Source: Njordibacter sp937773555 (lineage in GTDB: Bacteria > Pseudomonadota > Gammaproteobacteria > Pseudomonadales > Balneatricaceae). From it: DNA of 64,000 bases. Below, piece by piece: positions 38,401-45,200 of this stretch. The translations under genes and the position numbers were made by a program. How positions within the stretch are numbered: position 1 is the stretch's first letter; each line of letters opens with the position of its first letter. A model generated the notes under the pieces. It saw only the letters and a program-made list of their open reading frames with translations. It was not told the origin of the DNA and did not search any database. The DNA is taken from contig NZ_CP159830.1 in assembly GCF_047730085.1 (NCBI RefSeq), positions 2,418,001 to 2,482,000 on the forward strand, given 5' to 3'.

Positions 38401-38928
38401 TGTGCCCGCAAGGCTTACTTTGATCCAAGCGTCGTCACTACCAATCAATTTGATAGTGTCAGTATCACTACCCCAAATCATCAATGTTCTTGCAGAGCCG
38501 GTGGTATGACCCACACCAGCAACAGCAGCAGCATCTAATGCCAATGAGCCTTGATTATTATTATCTATATTTATCAAACCCTTGGCTGATTGTAGTTCAG
38601 CGATCCAATTAGGATCATAGGATGCAGCAACCGCCATATCAGTGCCCAATATTTGCATATCGAGGATGTAATCAGCATCATCACCTTGGGTAGGATTACC
38701 ATTAGCATCAACTGCAATCTTAGCTGCAAACTTATCACTGACTAGCATGCGGCCGTTAAACTTACTTCCAGTATCATCTACAACCTGAAGCGGCTCCCTA
38801 TTATCGCCATCCTGTTCTTGATCACCCGCAGCAGACTGATCATGTCTTGTTGCACCATCATCAGCATTGGCGTTGTTGGTAGAATTTAATTCATCTACAC
38901 CAAATTCGTTTAGGTCCATTTTAGCCAC
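26467..38928 (-). CDS. Giant RTX-type calcium-binding protein, about 17 repeated modules
   Basis: The 4153-residue acidic protein has no Sec signal. Residues 1 to ~250 form a unique N-domain that includes a WGSDTDTIKLIG segment like the beta domain found near RTX blocks of other adhesins. About 17 modules follow, each with degenerate RTX nonapeptides (GGxGxDxI), a D-x-AxYxG...RYTV stretch and a closing NVE/IE-x3-F-x-D motif. Those closures lie near 37770, 37260, 36560, 35900, 34220, 33525, 33010, 31720, 31290, 30743, 30178, 29635, 29218, 28780, 28245, 27783 and 26958, so module length varies from ~140 to ~560 residues. Several also hold DxDGDGxxD calcium loops. The last ~130 residues (DFNVTGVDTDSDD onward) resemble RTX C-terminal secretion regions. 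AAGGTGG precedes the ATG. Likely exported by the neighbouring T1SS as a surface or matrix protein; adhesin or toxin cannot be told from sequence. Confidence 0.85.
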   Translation of the reverse strand: MAKMDLNEFGVDELNSTNNANADDGATRHDQSAAGDQEQDGDNREPLQVVDDTGSKFNGRMLVSDKFAAKIAVDANGNPTQGDDADYILDMQILGTDMAVAASYDPNWIAELQSAKGLINIDNNNQGSLALDAAAVAGVGHTTGSARTLMIWGSDTDTIKLIGSDDAWIKVSLAGTEYKTMVNGNKGRGESFDVYESQVDGQTVAVIVQSSMQISLGQDANTDIDVADQFFAYNGMTADQAEQMGISSTGEYVHADASGGDTDITLTAGEDEQKGQLVQAGDLDNTVTGSDKSDTIRGDGGADTLNAGAGADRIWGGTGDDIIDGGDGGDIGHFWEDADHVYFEGNRDDYTISQTVTEGKSTFSIIDTAANRDGTDTITNIEIAHFADEEVLLGVETNSWTYTDWATNLEVTEDFNRGTDFDDTIVGSTGRSHIEGGAGDDVIIGDSEGSVGDADRIIGGEGSDFIDGALRGDSAYSWENDNTAEYWSASRNYSVEKYTYSGSDVSTLDTALADMGMSDRVTLVADQEYFVVTDARTVADATKGTGVDIITNIDQLFFDDKDMRLSVFKDSLGGYIEGTNFGDTILGSSANEFIDSGKGNDIVEGGDGADEAELGQGNDFFDGGAHATNSFNLQEFFQGFGDDWKDVDLGFMGEEFENVKFDDFDATNSGEEGAGFGFEGDENSELGHEAASPNEAFGGNQGSEQNNQGSDTAFYKGDFDRYIVTSYESTKTAEKTALDSVIGASFSSAVQTKVDALVANLADGGLLNFIVVEDTQTRKGDGIDLLVNVEKIQFADMTFNATVTQEVNDWGWPGPEVQWNGTFGDDIINFNALNTDADGKVNGKLASSYQDIDWDGTNEPLENDRMYGEAGNDVLIAGAGGDRLDGGIGNDIMDGGANGSASFANDPWMKQEANYDVAEYSADIDRFELTKHTFVGKNMALKDQDGNVIYKVTAATKGSDTIGQITRMGSDEVVYQIDKGTTFYVVADSLPGTYGGYGTDILLGMESARFGYDWDGNVSFQVDYRVDDWGNGEGQVNADGTQFADVIDLRAGKMATQAGFGGFNDFNDGMDIWDDGFMDVQDNKLDADSAGFDLWSWAPSDADIATAEDVTQITSIDGANIISGNFAIYTGLDMTATNPQGKTVAFDVDGGWVFGEVATDGSGGWKEDYEGFIFDAAASTSNDTYGWQPTQTDTKFAEGVKVQWEDGFEEPESFDVYDIGTVAEPSYVAYSEDWGFVFEAVSKNEAGNWVVAQVAGMTDFEDTGGFDWNWKPNENDDKLDLDGDSTDGVTSIFWKGEGIEDDYEVTGQWDIYDIEGKPVAYNTEYDFIDLKVSYDGTEGKYYFVDDFAPTTQDSAQNNAQSHAEASPSRIHDSYIDAGKGNDIIIAGQGRDEIRGGQGDDFIDGGSESEFLATLDRTDTSTPSQLLANPDTGLTSKYKIYTVGSGSEEKLWAWDDNVTTPDYFEVTFNAGKYQAATQNQNDFDNWKYYDRAMYEGYKIRYDISEVYLKMDSGRPDLTSDGSYQEITTSAWSALSAADKAGYSSVVKIKDLLPTVAGGEGTDYLMNIEEVQFEDGYEQLEIETWGWDRQEIDWDALNTAAQSDPSVWELNWEQQQQQFGVTVSEANYRGTLKNDTLGGPSPAKVVADELWGQAGNDLMIGGAGMDRAKGGAGDDVYWGGTHAGGNPWDFSGDTAFFTGGASRYQVVRNVFVHADSENGQVTTDASGKVMLYRAYDAADVFALATKGVVANSSASIGSEAVANLTTSDLVVSNGFYAATIVVDSLGASTGGEGVDTLIGVERLVFGHAESGDFGWLPTNPEHEHDASYTINTLAVSSQAESFQDWDWQTQQDVSRFKVTYKGTKYADEISYEDDSPFTAGNGDVFYATKAAATDASSSKSATEFQFMGGAGDDVITGSTELGVKNYALYNGTSGAYTVDITRDGSGDISYVTVTHNVPDDMDGTGADTLYNVDGAVFSYQTDSETRVNFTPKYSAQEWDGDKTMEISGSRFGDRVAPVATDGSTATDVADSLNSMANVFRPNGGADTFDGGTSVLDSAGDDADWLALSGMPTRYSYLWDEAAQDIVVIDKLAHVLGGDGHITLQNAMTGGLGANVDFIDYGGPFSMSLVFNADGSLRTKGDLGTTVLRGNADAYTAIYDQRDLTGSETDEPTLLAGLEALAVDVDVNTDDVWDITGLSATLDYNGDGNADYSTAPVYFAGLGAVDMASLGNITTTYSLGTILGAAITFDAVTAAGSGDWDGETYTPLNNQVTREEVFSQTYNTNTDRWEDNSAITVYSYYLSGMGSNDRLLGADQNDSFVGAPGDDYFDGRGDKKGDWWDAWNNGDVVEYSGYLARYSITNLTDDASGSVTGTANLAYFKVVDSLDAGFGGDGTDTLVNIERIQFSDQTYFLSIRDMTNDWDSNARLIGTSGDDDFTSYTSSTTDVKDYFINPGAGNDLVIGKVEGDNNWGDAVVFDGAANYFDITVKKVTFTSLEDTLEATLRDRFADSDASNDVTETIDQVVVTDRRSADAGGLGENTLYGIERLEFQASGKFTEYDIKSTQQDWDGDGYIDDFRGTNFGDRFDGDGGDTYIEAKGGDDIILAGDGADNINAGGGNDFVNGGENGAVDDYGWGGRDEVQFREATYARVEIEGVKVVLLADGTATLDSAGRWVIYEYGGDEALNSTAVRFSTDATPGDAVAAYLVTDTLPSDETGSVGTNLVVNVEAIGFSDEYLDLESTNSTWEWTDWYTGETFSESYQRGTPFSDTMTGGTGADTLEGASGNDYLSSGAGGDRLRGGVGDDLIDGGANGSSGDPWRDMDVAEYGGIEARYTVYTIKVELDSEGKPTVTDGKYNVYDTGSLVTADSIASMTSYNVVQGAVPGSVGALSTAFIVSDALMSALGGHGDDLLINVEQAQFSDGQMDLGFRVMRQDWDNDGALDMVEVSGTDGGDNMTAAAWGDGTDANSDGESDDVALENQIFGKGGNDIIEGGSGGDRISGGAGNDFIDGGADGVLDDWGHVPKDEAIYDGASRNFTVTTYTFTEGATTADNTAIQTAVTKTGHTGTLVSGKYTVVIDSLPDAMGGAGTDVLTNIEFLSFQDAFVPLAMEEWIDYEIVDGVQTEVRRFVKGTDAADTINGGDGNDDLWGNSGDDTISAGAGGDFIQGGAGDDIIDGGSNGVDEWSGQIIGDRVRYDGDYDQFEIEDTLVGGVSTLIVTDTEIDGEGQDTITNVEMLEFDDRVVRVGVEQFTNYAQDGETVSSIHYDGSIFGDTVTGTSASEYMDGGAGADTLSGLSGPDTFNGGAGNDTIYGGDNGLDEWGNAGQDVAEYAGSESRYTVTHYDSAGAVATSYQADGYMTVEDTNTTVGETEGTDTLYGIESVDFNGDFVSFLSSNTFVDFDGDGIADVGDQRGTNNADELVGQDIDETLDGAGGDDILWGNGGADFILPGLGTDFVIGGADGVADKFGRSDPDVVQLAGNKSSYTYTEIGTYWLAQDASGSLAIDAAAGTPLVYAATATTGILADTAIEEGYTKVDLVRFASNVTGVDDVNYIAQVERIEFLDGVGRFDAELKAEDIDYDGVADTANLVGAMGADTFTEANIDASLLPEWADAAAIFAADNFIDGGAGADTIETGAGDDTIETGAKTSDADDKVDGGTGNDTVYMTGVEANWSKADGTGDYAGYDAWTSTNGTGDASSETSDDFTVYLKNVEGLEFSDGFLGLTINTLNVDIDEDGVVDEYVIKGTANTGFAAGEYEELMATAGAHTDTIDGGAGDDLISTGDGADTLIGGGGSDFMIGGANTGTDDSGNALKDTAVFDGRSTNLDADGDGTNEASLQYTVANVGVAIRTAVDATTGEETFIDAGGDKRPDVYTSATAVYVAQANQTTAANNSGDIDGDGTVDTVYLDTNNDGAKDTYFIDEAQDGIADTFDSQDDTDFSATTMTIDLAHNLVDSSDITSMRFDVDKVEQVFTVSNSEDSTETDYLIGVETIEFTDTMVNLGVKESSSTTFSLANGLTNLTNLDGSAFVDHLHSGDGTDIMEGAGGLDAFCFGAASGADQILDFNVTGVDTDSDDVADSFETLLIVRDINGSGITTEANALSRVTSTADGALVNLGSTITNGVTSANTVLLVGIDADTLTANHFQIADPVLMDVM
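34880..35680 (-). repeat. Three Trp-rich subrepeats inside the giant RTX protein
   Basis: Between two RTX modules the protein holds three units of ~80-90 residues. Each starts with WxWxP or GWQP (near 35640, 35369 and 35120), then a W-x-x-G pair, an (F/W)D(V/I)YD-like strand, a V-A-F/Y stretch and a closing G-x-W-V/Y. They are not RTX repeats and I do not recognise the family. Adjacent residues are rich in Asp and Gly. Confidence 0.6.
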
Positions 38929-38982
38929 CTTCTTTCTTTATATTTTCTTATTATTCCAGTTGATATATAAAATACGTCAACC

Positions 38983-39170
38983 TTCTTAACACAACGTCTG
39001 AAAAGCCGAAATTAATATAGCTTTTCAAATTCTTAAAATGCTTATATTGATGTGGGTATCAGACAGAGATTTATATCTACAATTAAAACTTAAAGAGATA
39101 CGAAAGTATCTGGGTAGTTATACCTATAATCCCATACCTGAATACAGCTAGTTTAAGTATTAACAATGCT
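38983..39170 (-). promoter_or_regulatory. Leader element A, upstream of the giant RTX gene
   Basis: Read on the - strand, this ~188-bp element matches element B (41997-42187) without gaps over the first 68 bp (57 identical), and over a 58-bp block near its end (50 identical, one gap). Conserved cores include TATAGGTATAA-TACCCAGATACTTT and CCACATCAATATAAG. It ends 54 bp before the RTX start codon. No obvious core promoter is seen, so an activator- or structure-based control is possible. Confidence 0.7.
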
Positions 39171-39185
39171 AGGCAGGTAGGTAGG

Positions 39186-41573
39186 TTAAACAATCTCATA
39201 GTTAATGAAATCGTGTATATCGATTTGATTAATTTCAACGTTATCTAGTGCTAGTAGATACTGCCCTGTTCGTGTATGTTCAATTAACACGTTATTAAAG
39301 CCTCCACTGGAACTATTAACAAAGGTTAAGTCTTCATAATTTAAACTACCACTAAGGGCAATCTTGTCTTCGCCATTATTAAAGTCTGTGACTCGATCTA
39401 CATTGGCCTGCTGAACAGACGCATTTAACACATTGCACACAAAGTAATCTGTGGCAGCGCCTCCGGTTAAAACATCACCTTGACCACGGTCTGCACCTCC
39501 GTACAGTACATTACTTAAATCATTGCCCAACAATACATCAGCACCCAAGCCGCCATAGGCATTCTCAATATTTGTATCAAAGGCAATGCCTAACACCCCC
39601 TCACCAGCCTTTAATTGTGCAATATGTGCATCGCTAGCATTGCTAATTTTGCCTCCAAAATAAGACAAACTACCAGGAGTTAAGTTAATCACACTGGCCG
39701 TCGTCCCATGGCGCCAATCGATGAGATCAATCCCCCCCGCATCCCAAATGGACGCTTCAAAGGGCTGATCTGAGGTTAACAGCTCAGCGCCATAGACGTC
39801 TGCTCCAGCCCCAGTACTTAAGTTGGCGCCATATAAATACTGCAAGGCTGCTATATCATCAACCATGTAGGTTTGTGCTCTAAGATCATTAAGAAAGCCG
39901 ATGTTTCCGGATTGATAGCTTGCGTAACTCATTAACGTATAGGGTTGTCCATCTCGGCCACCACTACCTGTATCGGTATTTACACCCAGCACCACATCGC
40001 CATAGGTCCCTTCAGAGTGAGGGTGCTCCAGGCCCATAGCATGGCCAATTTCATGAAATACTGTGGCATAGTAAAAATCTCCTGCAGTTGCTGCCTCCCA
40101 ACCCGCAATCGATTCGCTGTCAAAATACACGTCACCACCATAGGAGTCTGATGCCCACTCAGCAGGACCGAAAGCAGCACCGTAGGACGAACCATTTTGG
40201 TAGCCAAGACGAATATCGCCTACGCTGGATGATGTTTCTTCAAGCCAACTAAAGTTTAGGTTAGTTAGCTCTGACAAGGCTTTAAAGGACGCATGAATTG
40301 TCGCTTTAATGTTTTCTCCTAAAGCCACACCAAGAGTGTCTGTATCGTAACTAAAGACCGAACTCTGGTCGTAGAAGGAGTAGCTCAAGTCAAGCCCTTG
40401 GCCTAACTGAGAGCCCCACAACGAGCCCATTAATAAGTTATCAATACGATCAATACCTGAGACTTCATCGAGCAAGGTCACCACTGCTGCATTGACTAGA
40501 GGAGAGGCCGCTGCAGATTCGTCTTCGTTGATGACTGTGATCTGCAGTGGCTGGCTGAGTGTTAACTCGTCGTATGCTGCCTCTAGGGTGAGTTCATAAC
40601 GGTTGTTACCATCGTTATCCACCGCTTTCTCAAAATCAGGCGCTTCAACAAATTCTATGACACCGTTGTTGATTACAAATGCCGCGGCGTCAGTTCCAGT
40701 TAAGCTGTACGCTGGCGCAGCGCTGACATTACTATCAAGTAATTGAGCAGTGGTGATCAGATTCGTGTTCTCTTGAACCTCAAAGTTAAAGGCACCATAA
40801 ACAATTGATGAGTTGGCGCCAATTAACAAATTCGTTGAGGTGACGGGGTTTATGTCTCCCATAGCGATAAGGCGGTACTGGGGGCTATTCATCGTGCCAG
40901 CTGCATCCACCATTACCCCACTGGCATCAACTAACCTGTGTGCTGATATTTTATCGATGTTGAGTACGTGCTTAACTAACCTCAAAACATCCGATATACT
41001 CACTTCACCATCTTGATCAACGTCAGCGCTTAATAAAGCGTCACCCTGTAATAGATCAAAATCAATTATGTGGCGAACTAGAGCCAGCACATCACTGACG
41101 TCTATAGTGCTTTGGATATGGCCAACCAACTCAAGTCGCGAGACCGATTCTCTAGCACTAACCTCAATAACTCCGGCTTGGGGTTGCAATAAAAGCAGGC
41201 GATCTTCAACTTCATTCCATACTAATAAAAGCTCTACATCGTATATCTGCAGCTCGTACACTGGCAAATAAACAAAACTGTTGTCTGCAGCTTGCCCATG
41301 ACTTACTAGATTTTTTTGCAATGGCTGGCCAGACTGCTGCTGGTTTGCAGCAGGTCTAATGAGCCCATTAGTGTGCATATGGGCGGCATTATTTTCCACA
41401 CTAGGCAACACTACTGGCAGTATAGGGCTGTCGGTTTTTTGCAAATTAACTAAGGGAGTTTGCAGGCGCTCAATCGCTACCTCTCCAGATATTGATGGGG
41501 CATCACTAAAGTCACCCTTTAGGGTAGCAAAAAGGTAGTCTTTTTTATGTTTATTGAAAAATGAATGAGACAT
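39186..41573 (-). CDS. Serralysin-like M10 metalloprotease with N-terminal dockerin-like module and RTX repeats
   Basis: The 795-residue protein has the zinc motif HEIGHAMGLEH at residues 507-517 and the Met-turn LMSY at 547-550, placing it in the serralysin/M10 group. RTX-type calcium repeats (GGLGADVLLGNDLSN...GGADRG...LTGG) follow near 670-730, with a short terminal region. Upstream lie a dockerin-like pair (about residues 155-210; SDVLALVRH and SDVLRLVKH) and a cadherin-like stretch (262-350). There is no Sec signal; C-terminal T1SS secretion is normal for serralysins. The dockerin-like module is shared with the 1283-aa protein. A propeptide may not exist. Confidence 0.85.
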   Translation of the reverse strand: MSHSFFNKHKKDYLFATLKGDFSDAPSISGEVAIERLQTPLVNLQKTDSPILPVVLPSVENNAAHMHTNGLIRPAANQQQSGQPLQKNLVSHGQAADNSFVYLPVYELQIYDVELLLVWNEVEDRLLLLQPQAGVIEVSARESVSRLELVGHIQSTIDVSDVLALVRHIIDFDLLQGDALLSADVDQDGEVSISDVLRLVKHVLNIDKISAHRLVDASGVMVDAAGTMNSPQYRLIAMGDINPVTSTNLLIGANSSIVYGAFNFEVQENTNLITTAQLLDSNVSAAPAYSLTGTDAAAFVINNGVIEFVEAPDFEKAVDNDGNNRYELTLEAAYDELTLSQPLQITVINEDESAAASPLVNAAVVTLLDEVSGIDRIDNLLMGSLWGSQLGQGLDLSYSFYDQSSVFSYDTDTLGVALGENIKATIHASFKALSELTNLNFSWLEETSSSVGDIRLGYQNGSSYGAAFGPAEWASDSYGGDVYFDSESIAGWEAATAGDFYYATVFHEIGHAMGLEHPHSEGTYGDVVLGVNTDTGSGGRDGQPYTLMSYASYQSGNIGFLNDLRAQTYMVDDIAALQYLYGANLSTGAGADVYGAELLTSDQPFEASIWDAGGIDLIDWRHGTTASVINLTPGSLSYFGGKISNASDAHIAQLKAGEGVLGIAFDTNIENAYGGLGADVLLGNDLSNVLYGGADRGQGDVLTGGAATDYFVCNVLNASVQQANVDRVTDFNNGEDKIALSGSLNYEDLTFVNSSSGGFNNVLIEHTRTGQYLLALDNVEINQIDIHDFINYEIV

Positions 41574-41716
41574 TTGGCAAAACGATTGTTATTTAATCCT
41601 ATATTTAAAAGCAATAATGTGAATATCACACAATTTTTGATTAGACTCAATTAAATATCCGTCATCTGAAGCGAGATGATGGGATTAAGAAAAATTTCTA
41701 AATTTTATTTGGCATT

Positions 41717-41744
41717 TTTATAGCAGGTATAAACCACAGGTAAA
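41717..41744 (-). promoter_or_regulatory. Candidate promoter for the protease gene
   Basis: On the - strand TTTACC (41739-41744) is 16 bp from TATAAA (41717-41722). Both are near-consensus, and the start would be about 135 nt upstream of the protease start. The -35 match is only moderate. Confidence 0.35.
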
Positions 41745-41909
41745 AAATTTTCAATATTTAAGTATTGTTAACATTCCCAATAGAAAGGTTTAAAACGTGC
41801 TAATTAAGCACACACAAACAGGGCAATATTTATTACCACTAGATCACGTTGAAATGATCCCAATCGATAAAACAACATTTAATTAATTATGAGATGGTTT
41901 AACCTATCT

Positions 41910-41957
41910 ACCTATTTATTTACCTATTTATTTACCTGTTTATTTACCTGCCTAAGC
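41910..41957. repeat. Short tandem array, 12-bp unit ACCTATTTATTT
   Basis: Two exact ACCTATTTATTT units (41910-41921, 41922-41933) and one with A>G (41934-41945) are followed by decaying ACCTGCC/ACCTACC-like units to about 41996. A shorter version of the ACCT tract also precedes element A, where it is found as CCTACCTACCTGCC near 39172-39185. Likely slipped-strand expansion in front of element B. Confidence 0.6.
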
Positions 41958-41996
41958 ACCTACCTATTGCTTACCTAACTATCTACTCACCTAGCA

Positions 41997-42187
41997 AGTA
42001 TTGTTAATGCCCAAATTAGCTGTATTTAGGGATGAAACTATAGGTATAAATACCCAGATACTTTTACATTCCTTTCAGTTCTAATTATGTTAGTGGCTTT
42101 TTGAGTATGGAATCCACATCAATATAAGTAATTGTAGAAATTTGAAAGGGTATATTAATTTAGGCTTTTCAAGAATTACGTTAAGAA
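41997..42187 (+). promoter_or_regulatory. Leader element B, upstream of the lipoprotein/T1SS operon
   Basis: This 191-bp element is the rightward counterpart of element A, lying 49 bp before the lipoprotein start codon. The two copies are inverted with respect to each other and sit at the same distance from the start codons they face, so both are probably leader or promoter sequences that were duplicated. No known riboswitch pattern was recognised. Confidence 0.7.
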
Positions 42188-42236
42188 ATACGCTATTCAT
42201 TCCGCGGTCAAAACTATTGAATTAAGGTACGTACCT

Positions 42237-45200
42237 GTGAAAAAAACAAATAATATCAGAAATCACGCTAATCCAATTTTGCTGAGTTTATTCTCTGCTG
42301 GCCTTGCAGGTTGCAGTACTGTTGACACAGCTACTACTGGCACTGCCTATAAAGGTTTATTAGACAATGCCGAGGTATTCATAGACGTTGATGGCGACGG
42401 GGTTTGGACAGTTGGGGTAGATAGCGACAAAGTGCGCACCGAAGCCGATGGTAGCTTTAGCATTGACACTGAACTCAGCGGCGACATCGTGGTGCAAACC
42501 GATGAAACCACCATAGACGCATCTTCTGGCGCCATCTTAGCTGGCATAAAAATGTCTGCCATGGCTGGTTCTAGCGTGGTAACCGTAGCCACAACGATTA
42601 CTAACGAATTGGTAGATTCCTCTGGCGGCACTTTAAGTCAAGCCAAAGCAGAGGCTCAAGTGAAGGCTATTCTTGGCCTTGATACCAGCACAGACGTGTC
42701 TAGCTATAACGCATACGCTGCTGCCAACGCAGGCACTGCAGAATCGGTCGCATTTGAAAAATCCGCCCAGCAAGTAATGACTGTGATTAACACTTTAGCC
42801 GAAGCTGAAGCCACTTCATCGATAGGTTCAACGGTTAGTAAGTCTGCAGCCCTTAACAACGCAGTGGCTGCTTTTGTAGACGTGATTGAGGCTAAGGTTG
42901 TAGCTGCAGGTAGTGACCCGGTAACCGCTATTGACTTTAAAGAAGCTGATATCATAAATGAAGTCGTAGCTGCTGCCGTTGTCAATGACGCTGGCTCCGT
43001 ATTTGCTGACAGCACTTTTACTACCTCCTTAACATCTATCAAAATAGCGATTCAAACTGTTAACACCGCTATTGATGCTGTTACCAGTTTAGACTCAAGT
43101 TCTAAACAAACATTTGCTGTAGCTCAATCAAGTTTGATAGACATGACCCAGGCAGTGGCCAGCACCAACGATGCTAGCAATGCATCAATTACTGCCAGCA
43201 CCAATATCTCTACCTTAGTGGTCATTAACGGCGTTACAGCTGGACTTACTGCAGAAGACGCAGCTTCAGTAACCGAGACTGGTAGCTTAGTACTTACTGG
43301 TACTGCCCTCGTTACAGATCCTGATACAGCCGACAACGTGACCTATACATTTGATACTACTGCAGTTTCAATAGGTTCTGACAGCACATCCGGGAATCCT
43401 ATAGGCACCTTAACCATCACTGCAAAGGGTGTATGGACATACACCTTGGATAACAACCATGCTGACGTTCAAGCATTAGGTGCAAGTGGCTCTCTAGTTG
43501 AAGTGTTTCAAATTAAAACCATCGCAACTGATGCCACCGACCCAGACAACCTAACCACTGCCGATAGCTCAACAAAGTTTATTAGTGTAAGGGTTGTTGG
43601 TAGTAATGACACGCCTACCTTAAGCGCAGCGCTAGGTGATGTTTCAACGGCAGAAGATGCAAGCTTTAGCCTCACTATTCCCAGTGCCACTTTTGCTGAT
43701 GTAGACACCGGTGACGCCTCCACTTTGACCGCCACCTTAGAGGGCGGTGCTGAACTACCTAGTTGGCTTACCTTTACAGCTTCCACTGGTGTTCTAAGTG
43801 GCACTCCCACTAATGACCAGGTAGGAAGCATTAACATTACCGTAACTAGCACAGACGCCAGTAAAGCATCTGTGTCTGATACTTTCACTATTACAGTGAC
43901 TAACACAAACGATGCGCCCACAGTTTCTGCTGAGATCGTTGACCAGACTATCGCCGAGGACTCAGCCTTAAGCTTCACTATTCCAAGTGCCACTTTTTCT
44001 GATGTAGACACTGGTGACACCTCAACCTTAACAGCCACCTTAACGGGTGGAGGTGACTTACCTAGCTGGCTTACCTTCACAGCCGCCACAGGTGTACTAA
44101 GTGGCACGCCCACTAATGACGAAGTTGGAAGTATTAACATTACCGTAACCAGCACAGACGCCAGTGCGGCCTCTGTGGCAGACAGCTTTAGCCTTACTAC
44201 CACTAACACGAACGATGCGCCTACCATAACAGCGGCCCAAACTGCGTTAGAAACCTCAGAAAACGTAGCCTTTAGCTATGCAGTGCCTAATGCTACTTTT
44301 GGTGATATAGACGTGGGGGATAGCCTCACCTATAGCGCCACCCTAACCAGTGGAGGCGCACTGCCTGCATGGTTAAGCTTTGACGCTAGTACTAAAACTT
44401 TTAGCGGCACGCCTGCTAACAGCGACATTGCCGACTTAAGCATCAAGGTGACCGCCAGTGATGGCATAGCAACAGTGAGCGATACGCTAGCATTAACGGT
44501 GACCGACAACGCAGTGCCTACTGTCGCTGTCGCTCAAGCAGACCTAACCGGGACTGAAGACAGTGTCTTCACTTCCTACATCGTACCAACGGGCACTTTT
44601 AGTGACTTAGAGGATTTAGACTCTAGCTTAACCATTACTGCAACGGGCTTACCTGATGGATTAACCTTTGCCGATGGTACCATTAGTGGCACGCCTACTA
44701 ACGCCGCCGTAGGCGCCAACGTAGTAAGCATTATTGCTACAGACAGCGGTAGCGCTAGCGTTACCGACCAAATTACCATTATGGTGGCCAATGTCAATGA
44801 CGCACCCACTGTGGCTAATGAACTGATCGACCAAACTATAATTAGCGGCCGTGAAAGTACGTACACCATCGCTAGCGATAGTTTTAGTGATATTGATATC
44901 GGTGAAACTGCCACCTTAGCATACTCTGTCACCTTAGCAGGCGGCGGAGATTTGCCCTCGTGGCTTAGTCCTAATGGAGACGGCTCCTTTAGCGCTAATC
45001 CAACAGCTAGTGATGCTGGCACAATTTCAGTCACTGTTACCGCCACGGATACTGCTGCTGCTGCAGTGTCTGATACCTTTGATATCATAGTGACGGCAAA
45101 CCAAGCCCCTGCAGTGGCTACCTTAGGAAATCAAACAGCAACGGAAGACACAGCTGTGAGCTTTACCTTAGCAGATGCTAAATTTACTGATGGTAATAGT

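Larger units (their letters stand above)
41574..42236. other. Divergent intergenic region of the secretion island
   Basis: This 663-bp region separates the protease gene (leftward) from the lipoprotein/T1SS operon (rightward). It holds a candidate leftward promoter at 41717-41744, a small hairpin TCATCT...AGATGA at 41662-41679, a near-palindrome GTGCTAATTAAGCAC at 41797-41811, the CCTATTTATTTA array at 41910-41957, and element B. No protein frame is supported. Confidence 0.6.

Noticed and set aside
26555..38538. Many long + strand open frames inside the giant RTX gene
   Set aside because: They are antisense shadows: the Asp/Gly/Thr-rich coding strand has few stop-like triplets in antisense, and the leftward frame is continuous for 4153 codons with good domains.
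38810..38900. LapG-type cleavage site near the N-terminus of the giant protein (SAAG near residues 32-35)
   Set aside because: Only about 30 residues precede it, with no retention domain, and no LapD or LapG gene is in the window.
41709..41725. Sigma-54-like site (TGGCAT-N5-TAGCA) before the T1SS operon
   Set aside because: It mismatches the GC/GG and GC essential positions and has no conserved copy before element A.
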